This document shows, one piece after another, positions 24,800 through 31,478 of a stretch of DNA of 37,594 bases. The stretch's first letter is position 1. Every line of letters begins with the position of its first letter. Both the position numbers and the translations under genes were made by a program. Source of the stretch: an uncultured Acidimicrobiales bacterium. Lineage in GTDB: Bacteria; Actinomycetota; Acidimicrobiia; Acidimicrobiales; SHLQ01. The notes under the pieces were generated by a model. That model worked only from the letters and a program-made list of their open reading frames with translations, ran no database searches and was not told the DNA's origin. The stretch covers positions 1 through 37,594 of the forward strand of contig CALKGG010000036.1 of assembly GCA_938084885.1 (NCBI GenBank), given 5' to 3'.

Positions 24800-25990
24800 C
24801 TAGTACTGCTCGCGAACACGGCTGACGAAGCGGCCGGCTGCGATGTTGAGGGCGAGTGTGAGAACGAACAGAACAAGTCCAACGAAGTACAGGCTCTGGA
24901 AGGTGAGTCCTTCGCCAACAACGTTGTCGGTTCCTGTTGCGAGCGACGCCATGCCAGCGGTCATTGTGAGGCCGCCATCGAATGGCGAGCTTGTGAACTG
25001 GGCAGCATCGGCGGCGCCACCGGCCATGAATACGACCATGGTTTCGCCGAGCGCTCGACTGATGCCGATAATGAATGCCGCAACAATGCCCGAGACCGCC
25101 GCGGGCAGAACGACCTGAACCGTGGTGGTGAATTTGCGTGCGCCGAGGCCTGCTGACGCAGTTCGTAGCTCGTCGGGAACAGACGCTAACGCATCCTCAG
25201 AGACCGAAGCGACCAACGGAATCGTGAGGATTCCCACGCCGACGGCCGCGGCGGCGAGCTGCCCACTGCGCTTGACCGAGAAGAAATCGGGCGAGGCAAC
25301 ATCTGATGATCCCGCCACATTGTTGACCCACCAAATCAGAACGAGCCCAGTGGCGACCAACACGGTGAGCGTGGCCACTCGTTTGAGCTGCACCGCTATG
25401 GGCGTCTCGATGTCGCGTTTGACGAGACGACGTGCCCAGCCACCGACCAACAGAACGTAGACGACGACCATGACTGCGCCAATGACCCACCAGCCGTTGC
25501 GGCCAATACGTTCGATCACCTGGGGGCTAATGAAGAACAACGCAAAGAAGCCGAGCACCACCGAGGGCACTCCGGCCAAGACCTCGAGCACGGGCTTGAG
25601 GAAGGCACGGGTGCGGCGGCTTGCGTATTCGGAAAGATAGATGGCCGAGCCGAGCCCAAGCGGGCCCGCCACCAGCATCGCCACCACCGTCACGATCAAC
25701 GATGAGACCAGAAGCGTTGGCATGTCATAGGTGCCAGTTCGCGGGAACCAACCATTCTGACCCCACGTCTGAGCCCACTCGATCTCGAAGATGAACACAC
25801 TTGCCTCGCGCACGAGGCTGATCACGATCAACGCCGAGATCGCAATCGACACGAGCGCCGCCGAGAAGAAGATCGATCGGATGAACTTCTCTTTGCGGGC
25901 TCGACTGCGCGGGCCCGCAAGTGATTCGATCGTTGGGCGCTCACGTCGAGCCGACCCGACGAGTGTCGGTGGGATGCTGATATTTGCCAT
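24800..25990 (-). CDS. pstC: Phosphate ABC transporter permease PstC
   Basis: The 396-residue permease has GLGSAIYLSEYA, VLEVLAGVPSVVLGFFALFF and the coupling loop GLGARKFTTTVQVVLPAAVSGI. It is about 70 residues longer than typical PstC. The extra segment (about residues 165-240) includes ARRLVKRDIETPIAVQLKRV and a further hydrophobic helix TLTVLVATGLVLIWWV before the conserved second half. It starts 6 nt after the pstS stop and precedes pstA by 9 nt, so all three are in one operon. Confidence 0.94.
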   Translation of the reverse strand: MANISIPPTLVGSARRERPTIESLAGPRSRARKEKFIRSIFFSAALVSIAISALIVISLVREASVFIFEIEWAQTWGQNGWFPRTGTYDMPTLLVSSLIVTVVAMLVAGPLGLGSAIYLSEYASRRTRAFLKPVLEVLAGVPSVVLGFFALFFISPQVIERIGRNGWWVIGAVMVVVYVLLVGGWARRLVKRDIETPIAVQLKRVATLTVLVATGLVLIWWVNNVAGSSDVASPDFFSVKRSGQLAAAAVGVGILTIPLVASVSEDALASVPDELRTASAGLGARKFTTTVQVVLPAAVSGIVAAFIIGISRALGETMVVFMAGGAADAAQFTSSPFDGGLTMTAGMASLATGTDNVVGEGLTFQSLYFVGLVLFVLTLALNIAAGRFVSRVREQY

Positions 25991-25996
25991 CGGGAC

Positions 25997-26992
25997 TTAG
26001 CCGTTCCAGGCGGCGCGAACTTCGGACTTTGCGTCTTCACTGAGGGCGACGTAGCCAACCTCAGCAACGGCCGAATCGAGCCCCTCGTTCACGTAGAAGT
26101 CGACGAATCCGTTCAGTGCCTCCGAAGCAGCGGCCTTTTCGTTGTTCACGTAGATGTAGAGGTTGCGGCTAATTGGGTATTCGTTCGATGCGATCGTCTC
26201 AGCGGTTGGAGCAACACATCCGTTCCCGCCATCGACCTCGAGGAGCTTCACGTCGTCGTTGGCGAAGGCAAAGCCGACCCATCCAAGGCTGGTGTCGCTC
26301 GACTGGATGCCTTGGAGGATGAGGTTGTCCTCGGCCGATGGGTTGTAGTCCGAGCGGGCCGTTGCGTCTTGGCCACGTTCTTCGGCGGTCTCTTCGAGAA
26401 CGATCTCGATGAAGCTGTCGAAGGTACCGGACTCGGCTCCTGGGCCGAAGATGTCGAGCGGTGCCTCTGGGAGACCGTCGCCGAGAATGTCATTGGCACC
26501 GGACCACGTGTTCACGCCTTCAGACTCTGGACCAATGAGGCCGTAGAGGTTCTCGAAGGTGACGCAATCAACGGCACTGTTTGCGGTGTTGGTCATGACC
26601 GCAATGCCGTCGATGCCAACGAGGATTTCGGTGAAGGTGATGCCGTTGGCCTCACAGTTGGCGATCTCTTCGTCTTTGATCTGGCGTGATGCGTCCGAGA
26701 TATCGGTTTCGCCGTTGCAGAACTGTTGGAAGCCATCGCCAGTACCGGGGCCGGTTACATCGACGAAGACGTCTGGGGCGACCTCTTCGTACAGCTCGGC
26801 AACAAGGATCGAGATTGGCTCGACGGTTGAGGAGCCAGAGATGAAGATTTCTCCGGACGCGCTGCTCGTCTCGGCGCTGTCACCATCTCCTGAGCCAGCA
26901 GCGTCATCTGCCGAACCGCCGCATGCAGCAGCAACAAGGGAAAGTGCGGCAAGTGTTGCCAGCAGTCGGGCGATCTTTGTTCCCGGTTTCAC
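25997..26992 (-). CDS. pstS: Phosphate-binding lipoprotein PstS
   Basis: The 331-residue protein from GTG 26992 starts VKPGTKIARLLATLAALSLVAAACGG, a lipoprotein signal with Cys24 as acyl site. The binding-domain motifs ISGSSTVEPI, VDVTGPGTGDGFQQFCNGETDISDASR and GAESGTFDSFIE are those of PstS. GTG 26992 is preferred over ATG 27034 because GAGGAG precedes it by 9 nt and it gives a normal signal peptide. PstS captures phosphate outside the membrane and delivers it to PstCA. It opens the pst operon behind its own promoter region with a PHO-box-like repeat. Confidence 0.95.
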   Translation of the reverse strand: MKPGTKIARLLATLAALSLVAAACGGSADDAAGSGDGDSAETSSASGEIFISGSSTVEPISILVAELYEEVAPDVFVDVTGPGTGDGFQQFCNGETDISDASRQIKDEEIANCEANGITFTEILVGIDGIAVMTNTANSAVDCVTFENLYGLIGPESEGVNTWSGANDILGDGLPEAPLDIFGPGAESGTFDSFIEIVLEETAEERGQDATARSDYNPSAEDNLILQGIQSSDTSLGWVGFAFANDDVKLLEVDGGNGCVAPTAETIASNEYPISRNLYIYVNNEKAAASEALNGFVDFYVNEGLDSAVAEVGYVALSEDAKSEVRAAWNG

Positions 26993-27043
26993 AGGGGTGT
27001 CTCCTCGGTCGTGGCGAACGCTTCGCCTTTTCATACAACCCTC

Positions 27044-27049
27044 ACCGTA
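27044..27049 (-). promoter_or_regulatory. Candidate -10 (TACGGT) of the pst operon promoter
   Basis: TACGGT on the minus strand would place the transcription start near 27037, giving a leader of about 45 nt with the GAGGAG ribosome site before GTG 26992. Confidence 0.4.
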
Positions 27050-27076
27050 GGGAGGCCGATTTACGTGGAGGAACCG

Positions 27077-27098
27077 CTGAGGTGAACAGCCGGTAAAC
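27077..27098 (-). promoter_or_regulatory. PHO-box-like direct repeat upstream of pstS
   Basis: Two 11-nt direct repeats, GTTTACCGGCT and GTTCACCTCAG, lie head to tail on the minus strand. This matches the actinobacterial PHO box built of 11-bp units beginning GTTCACC. A weaker third unit may follow. Relative to the proposed -10 the site sits at about -40 to -61, a good position for an activator such as RegX3. Confidence 0.6.
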
Positions 27099-27122
27099 GA
27101 CCGCGGGAGTTATGGCGCAACG

Positions 27123-27560
27123 TCATTCAGACAACGTGGCATCAATGCGTCCGCTTTTGATCACATCGAGAAAGAACTGACGATCCTTGGCATAGGTGAG
27201 CCGATCGACGACTTTGTCCCAACGAACCCACGCAATGAGGTCGACCTCGCCATTGGGTGCAAACTCGCCCGACATGGCGGTCATAAGCCAGTAGCGAACT
27301 TCCTTGCTTCGCCCCTTTTGATCTGGGTAAAACATCGATGGCAATGACGGCTTATGGAGCTTGCAGTCATAGCCAGTCTCTTCGAGGACTTCGCGATGGG
27401 CTGCCTGTTTGAACTTCTCGCCGGGATCGAGCTTGCCCTTTGGAAAGCTCCAATCGTTGTAGTTAGGCCGATGCACGAGCAGCACCTTGGGCCCCTTCTT
27501 TGCAGAACGGACAACGATGCCACCGGCGGCTTTCACTTCAGCTTCGGGATTTTTGGCCAT
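27123..27560 (-). CDS. NUDIX hydrolase
   Basis: The 145-residue protein has a complete Nudix box running from G42 to Y64: E48, then REVLEETG with R56, E57, E60, E61 and G63. VHRPNYNDWSFPKGKL just before it is typical of MutT1-like and diadenosine-polyphosphate-type enzymes. By family it cleaves a nucleoside diphosphate linked to another moiety, with magnesium. The exact substrate is not readable. It starts 3 nt after the ppk stop, so it is coupled to ppk. This fits a role in polyphosphate or nucleotide metabolism, as ppk-mutT pairs are common in Actinobacteria. Confidence 0.93.
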   Translation of the reverse strand: MAKNPEAEVKAAGGIVVRSAKKGPKVLLVHRPNYNDWSFPKGKLDPGEKFKQAAHREVLEETGYDCKLHKPSLPSMFYPDQKGRSKEVRYWLMTAMSGEFAPNGEVDLIAWVRWDKVVDRLTYAKDRQFFLDVIKSGRIDATLSE

Positions 27561-27563
27561 TCG

Positions 27564-29696
27564 TTAGTTCAACCTCGAGGCTGCGGACTTGGCCGAACGG
27601 CGACGTTCCTTGGCCATCTGTTCAAACGACGAATGCAGATCGATCAGCTCGCTGCTCGCATCGCGGGTCCAGCCGCCATCGGCGGCCAAGTACCAGCTCT
27701 GCAGGTTTGGGGTGAGTTCCATTTGCAGCGACTCGAGAACCTGCCCGGCAACGCGATCGTCAGCGAGTGCCACGAGGGTTTCGACACGATGATCCAAGTT
27801 TCGCTGCATGAGGTCGGCCGACCCCATATAGGTCACCGGCACGGCCTCTCCCCCGCCATTGCCGAAGTGATACACGCGAGCGTGTTCGAGGTAACGGCCA
27901 ACGATCGAGCGAACCCGAATGTTGTCGGACAGCCCCTTGACCCCGGAGCGAAGGCAGCAGATGCCGCGCACGATCAGATCGATCTCGACGCCCGCCTGGC
28001 TCGCCTCGTAGAGCAGGCCGATCATGCCAGGATCGACCAGTGAATTCATCTTCATGATGATGCGCCCTTGTGGCGAGCGCATCTCTTGGCGGATGAGCTC
28101 GTTGAGCCCTGGGCGAAGGCCATCGGGGGCGACGAGAAGGTCGTCATAGCTGATCTGGCCGCCGTATCCCGTGAGCGTGTTGAACAGCACCGCAACTTCG
28201 TCGCCGAGCTTTTCTGACGCGGTCATGAGCGAGAAGTCCCCGTAGAGGCGGGCGGTGCCGTCGTTGTAGTTGCCCGTGCCGAAGTGGCAGTAGCGCATCA
28301 TCTTTCCCGACTCGCGCCGGACGATCATTGTGAGCTTCGCGTGAATTTTCAGACCGGTCAGGCCGTAGGTGACATGCACCCCGGCTTGCTCCAACGTCTT
28401 TGCCCATTCGATGTTCGCCCGCTCATCGAAGCGTGCTTTGAGCTCGATGAGCACCGCGACCTGCTTGCCGCGCTCGGCAGCGCGCACCAGAGCACGAACG
28501 ATCGGAGAATCTGTCGACGTTCGGTAGAGCGTCATCTTGATCGCCACGACGTCGGGATCGGCTGCAGCACGGCGAATGAGCTCTTGGGTCGAGGCGCCAA
28601 ACGACTCGTACGGCTGATGGACGAGAAGATCTCGGTTTCGAAGCTCTTCAAATAGGTCGACTTCGTCGCCGGATCGCTGCGAGATGCGTGCCGGAACAAC
28701 GGGGGCGAACTCGTCGAATCGTAGGTCAGGGCGATCGAGCTTCATGAGCGACCACAGGTCGGCCATTGCGAGCAATGACGTGTCGGTGTACACGTCGGAG
28801 TCGACAAGTTCGAGTTCGTCGATCAGCAGACTACGGATCGTGTTGCCGTTGCTCGTGCCGACCTCGAGGCGAACGGCGTTGCCGAAGCGACGGCGGCGAA
28901 GTTCCATCTCGACGAGTTCGAGCAGATCGTCGGCTTCTTCATCGCGGTAGTTCAGGTCGGCATTTCGGGTGACTCGGAACGCGAGGTGTTCCTCGATCTC
29001 GAGGCCGGGAAACAATTGCTCGAGGTGCGCGATGATCAGGTCTTCGATCAGAACGAACCGCCCGGGCTTGGACAGCTTCACGAAGCGGTTCAACATGTCC
29101 GGCACCTTGATCCTCGCAAAGCGAGTCCGGTCTTCTCCCGGGATACGAACCCGCACGCCGAGGTTTAGGGAAAGATCGGAGATGTACGGAAACGGGTGTC
29201 CTGGGTCCAGACCGAGCGGCGTGAGGATGGGGAAGACTTGCTCGTCGAAGTAGGTGTCGGCGAATTTGAGATCTTCGTTCGTAAGGTTCTCGTACTTCTC
29301 GACGAAGATGCCTTGCAGTTCGAGCTGCGGGAGAAGTTGCTCGGTGAAGATCGTTTGACGTTGCGCCTCGAGAGATTGCAGCGCCTGGCAGATGGCGCTG
29401 AGCTGCTCTTCGGGCGTGCGCCCATCGGGGCCGCGGAAGCGCACTTCGCCGGCAACGAGGTCGTGAAGGCCAGCGACCCGAACTTGAAAGAACTCGTCGA
29501 GGTTGCCTGCGTAGATCGCAACGAACTTCAACCGTTCGAGCAGCGGGATCTTTGCATCCGTCGCAAGCGCGAGAACGCGAGCGTTGAACGACAACCAGCT
29601 GAGCTCGCGGTTGAAGTAGTTGGTTGGATTCGAATCGATGGGCGCAACAGAAAAGGAACGGCCGTCTTGGCCGATCACGAGCATCTCGTCATGCAT
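27564..29696 (-). CDS. ppk: Polyphosphate kinase 1
   Basis: The 710-residue Ppk1 has YFNRELSWLSFN and NLDEFFQVRVAGL (N-domain), LTPLGLDPGHPFPYISDLSLNL, GLKIHAKLTMI with the catalytic His, CHFGTGNYNDGTARLYGDFSLMT and YLEHARVYHFGNGG with the second conserved His. It polymerises the gamma-phosphate of ATP into polyphosphate reversibly. ATG 29696 is preferred because AAGGAG lies 6 nt upstream; ATG 29714 and TTG 29717 are in frame but have no ribosome site. It precedes the NUDIX gene and then the pst promoter. That suggests phosphate storage and uptake are organised together. Confidence 0.96.
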   Translation of the reverse strand: MHDEMLVIGQDGRSFSVAPIDSNPTNYFNRELSWLSFNARVLALATDAKIPLLERLKFVAIYAGNLDEFFQVRVAGLHDLVAGEVRFRGPDGRTPEEQLSAICQALQSLEAQRQTIFTEQLLPQLELQGIFVEKYENLTNEDLKFADTYFDEQVFPILTPLGLDPGHPFPYISDLSLNLGVRVRIPGEDRTRFARIKVPDMLNRFVKLSKPGRFVLIEDLIIAHLEQLFPGLEIEEHLAFRVTRNADLNYRDEEADDLLELVEMELRRRRFGNAVRLEVGTSNGNTIRSLLIDELELVDSDVYTDTSLLAMADLWSLMKLDRPDLRFDEFAPVVPARISQRSGDEVDLFEELRNRDLLVHQPYESFGASTQELIRRAAADPDVVAIKMTLYRTSTDSPIVRALVRAAERGKQVAVLIELKARFDERANIEWAKTLEQAGVHVTYGLTGLKIHAKLTMIVRRESGKMMRYCHFGTGNYNDGTARLYGDFSLMTASEKLGDEVAVLFNTLTGYGGQISYDDLLVAPDGLRPGLNELIRQEMRSPQGRIIMKMNSLVDPGMIGLLYEASQAGVEIDLIVRGICCLRSGVKGLSDNIRVRSIVGRYLEHARVYHFGNGGGEAVPVTYMGSADLMQRNLDHRVETLVALADDRVAGQVLESLQMELTPNLQSWYLAADGGWTRDASSELIDLHSSFEQMAKERRRSAKSAASRLN

Positions 29697-29796
29697 CTCC
29701 ATCTCCTTAGACATCAAGTCCCAATCGGCATGTTGCCGGGGGCCTTTAGTTCAGTCGAGAACGCAGAAAATTGCCAGATGACGCTCGTGGAAGTGG

Positions 29797-30096
29797 TTAG
29801 TGCCGGCGGCCACCCGTGGAGTTTGCGGCCTCGGCGTCTTCTTCGTACCCGAGGTCCCATTCGATGTAGATACGTTCACGCTCGCCATCGCGGTTCACTC
29901 GCTCGCGGTTGCGGCGGAATTGTGGGTCGTGTGGGGGAAGCAAAAGCAGCCGTGCAGTCACCCGTTCGCGGAACCCGTCCATGAGCGCGCCGTCGCCGGA
30001 AATGGCCCGAATCTCCCAGTGGGGAGCTATTGGACCGTTGTACACGATCTTTGCGTGGCCTTGGGCCGGAAGCTGTTCATCGGTGGTGTCGGACAT
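29797..30096 (-). CDS. Small conserved-looking protein of unknown function
   Basis: The 99-residue protein starts MSDTTDEQLPAQGHAKIVYNGPIAPHWEI and contains FRERVTARLLLLPPHDPQFRRNRERV and IYIEWDLGYEEDAEAA. No domain is recognised. It is rich in Arg and Glu, without signal or membrane helix, so probably cytoplasmic. GAGGGA lies a few nt before the ATG. An overlapping frame on the other strand has no better support. The 100-bp gap to ppk contains no terminator, so it may be co-transcribed with ppk. Confidence 0.55.
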   Translation of the reverse strand: MSDTTDEQLPAQGHAKIVYNGPIAPHWEIRAISGDGALMDGFRERVTARLLLLPPHDPQFRRNRERVNRDGERERIYIEWDLGYEEDAEAANSTGGRRH

Positions 30097-30221
30097 GATT
30101 TCCCTCTGCGGGGCCGACTTTCCGGCACCCAACTCGCGTAGCGTCGGGCCTCAGACTAGCGTCGGTCATGTTAGAGCTGTCGAAGAAATTCGGAGATATA
30201 GGCCAAAAGGCTTCCTTTACG

Positions 30222-30251
30222 GGAACTTTCGGTGCAGTCTGAGCGTAATAC
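30222..30251 (+). promoter_or_regulatory. Candidate promoter of the first whiB gene
   Basis: TAATAC at 30246-30251 is a good -10, leaving a leader of about 20 nt with GGAGGTG before the ATG. GGAAC at 30222-30226 lies 18 nt before GTAA, which also resembles an ECF-type (GGAAY-N18-GTT) promoter. The two readings overlap and cannot be separated by eye. Confidence 0.35.
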
Positions 30252-30278
30252 TCCTGTGAACACCTGGAGGTGTATCTA

Positions 30279-30548
30279 ATGGAACCCAACTGGATGGCAA
30301 AAGGTTTGTGCGCAAACCAGCCCCCTGAAACGTTCTTCCCAAGTGATGGCGTCGGCGTTGAAGTGGCGAAACGAATCTGCGCAAAGTGCCCCGTTGTCGA
30401 CGGATGCCTCGAATACGCACTCACCAATCGGATCGATCACGGTGTTTGGGGCGGAGCCTCGGAGCGACAGCGTCGCCGCTTGCTCAAGGCTCGCCGCAAG
30501 GAGGCCGAGAAGGCTGCTCGCCTCGAACTTCGAGCAAGCCGCAAGTAA
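30279..30548 (+). CDS. WhiB-family iron-sulfur transcription factor
   Basis: The 89-residue protein has the four cluster cysteines C11, C34, C37 and C43 (C-X22-C-X2-C-X5-C) in LCANQPP, RICAKCPVVDGCLEYAL. The turn motif GVWGG follows at 56-60, then an Arg/Lys-rich tail (ERQRRRLLKARRK) that contacts DNA. WhiB proteins bind a 4Fe-4S cluster and partner with the principal sigma factor. ATG 30279 has GGAGGTG upstream; an earlier in-frame ATG at 30270 is too close to that site. A strong terminator follows at 30574. Confidence 0.95.
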   Translation: MEPNWMAKGLCANQPPETFFPSDGVGVEVAKRICAKCPVVDGCLEYALTNRIDHGVWGGASERQRRRLLKARRKEAEKAARLELRASRK

Positions 30549-30573
30549 CGACTCACCACACGGTTGTTTTAGA

Positions 30574-30603
30574 GACCCGCAGGTTTGCCTGCGGGTCTTT
30601 TCG
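30574..30603 (+). terminator. Intrinsic terminator of whiB
   Basis: A perfect 11-bp stem (AGACCCGCAGG / CCTGCGGGTCT) with TTTG loop is followed by a short T-run. It lies 25 nt after the whiB stop. Confidence 0.9.
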
Positions 30604-30650
30604 CGCCAGCGCTGGGGTGGTTGCGGGTGGGCCAATGGTCCGTTGTTATA

Positions 30651-30687
30651 CCAAAACGAAAAGTCCCGCACGCCGGCGCGTGCGGGT
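30651..30687 (-). terminator. Intrinsic terminator downstream of tatA
   Basis: On the minus strand a 9-bp stem (CCCGCACGC / GCGTGCGGG, 4-nt loop) at 30666-30687 is followed by ACTTTTCGTTTT. It lies about 70 nt after the tatA stop and faces the whiB terminator. Confidence 0.85.
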
Positions 30688-30755
30688 TCGGCTCGAAGAG
30701 CTCGTTCGTTTTCAGTTACTACGCAGCCGAAGCTCCATAGGCACGCCCCGTTGGG

Positions 30756-30920
30756 CTATGCGTCGGTCTTTTGTTCGTCGTCGAGTCCATCGGACAAGCC
30801 ATCCTTGAACTCTTTCTGTGCCTGTCCGAGCGAACGAGCAAGCTTCGGAAGCTTTGCTCCGCCAAACAGGACGAGAATGACAACGAGAACGATGAGGAGT
30901 TCTGGTGCACCAAGATTCAT
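30756..30920 (-). CDS. tatA: Sec-independent translocase subunit TatA/TatE
   Basis: The 54-residue protein starts MNLGAPELLIVLVVILVLFGGAKLPKLARSLG, the TatA pattern: short membrane helix, FG hinge (FGGAKLP) and amphipathic helix, with an acidic tail. TatA oligomerises to let folded twin-arginine proteins cross the membrane. ATG 30920 is preferred over ATG 30941 because it gives the standard N-terminus and has TAACCT 7 nt upstream. No tatB or tatC is adjacent. It lies between two whiB genes and ends before its own terminator. Confidence 0.93.
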   Translation of the reverse strand: MNLGAPELLIVLVVILVLFGGAKLPKLARSLGQAQKEFKDGLSDGLDDEQKTDA

Positions 30921-30927
30921 GTGACCA

Positions 30928-30933
30928 AGGTTA
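30928..30933 (-). promoter_or_regulatory. Candidate -10 (TAACCT) for leaderless tatA
   Basis: TAACCT on the minus strand is followed by 7 nt and ATG 30920. There is no Shine-Dalgarno. Confidence 0.4.
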
Positions 30934-30958
30934 CCAGCCATTTACCCCGTGTGAGGCG

Positions 30959-31249
30959 TCAGCCGCTCGCCTCGGCTGAGGCGGCCGCTCTAGCAAGCGC
31001 TCGTTGTCGACGGATGCGGCGTCGCTCACGCTCGCTCATTCCGCCCCAAATACCGAACTTCTCACCGTTCTGGAGTGCGTACTCGAGGCAGTCCTCGCGA
31101 ACAACGCAGCCTCGGCATACCTCTTTGGCCTCTTTGGTCGAGGCTCCTCGTTCCGGAAAGAAGAGGTCGGGGTCGACACCAAGGCAGTTTGCGTAGTCGT
31201 GCCACGATGGCTCATCAGCCTCAAGTTCAGGCGCGCCTAATTTCGTCAT
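30959..31249 (-). CDS. WhiB-family iron-sulfur transcription factor (second copy)
   Basis: The 96-residue protein has cluster cysteines C22, C45, C48 and C54 (ANCLGVDPDLFFPERG, EVCRGCVVREDCLEYAL). GIWGG at 66-70 and a basic tail (ERERRRIRRQR) follow. LFFPERG and the overall shape are closest to the WhiB1/WhiB2 group. It differs from the first WhiB, which has CANQPPETFFPSDG, so the two are not a recent duplication. AGGAAAG lies about 8 nt before the ATG. The stop is 38 nt before the tatA ATG on the same strand, so it could be partly co-transcribed with tatA. Confidence 0.95.
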   Translation of the reverse strand: MTKLGAPELEADEPSWHDYANCLGVDPDLFFPERGASTKEAKEVCRGCVVREDCLEYALQNGEKFGIWGGMSERERRRIRRQRALARAAASAEASG

Positions 31250-31346
31250 GCTTTTCTTTCCTGCTCTCTCAAGCCCACCTAGATTCGCACTTGCGCGCGA
31301 GACTTACGGCAATGTCGTTGGTCTCTGTGGAAACGACAACATCGCC

Positions 31347-31409
31347 GTAACTCAACAGCTGTAATTACAACACTGTAACTAGGTCCATGTAAAGCCGGAA
31401 TTCCGTAAA
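31347..31409 (+). repeat. GTAA direct-repeat array with 14-nt period
   Basis: GTAAC, GTAAT, GTAAC and GTAAA start at 31347, 31361, 31375 and 31389, exactly 14 nt apart. A fifth GTAAA is at 31405. The array lies in the 229-bp gap between the divergent whiB and LOG-family genes. It is AT-richer than its surroundings. It could be an operator array for one or both genes. Confidence 0.6.
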
Positions 31410-31478
31410 TCCAACAATTTCTTTGCAACACCAGCAACACTAACAACATCACCCGCGCCGTCAACAGCAGTTTCAACC

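Noticed and set aside
31340..31410. MtrA-type GTAAC direct repeat
   Set aside because: The cores are similar, but the 14-nt spacing does not fit the shorter spacing known for MtrA boxes. The array is reported without assigning a regulator.
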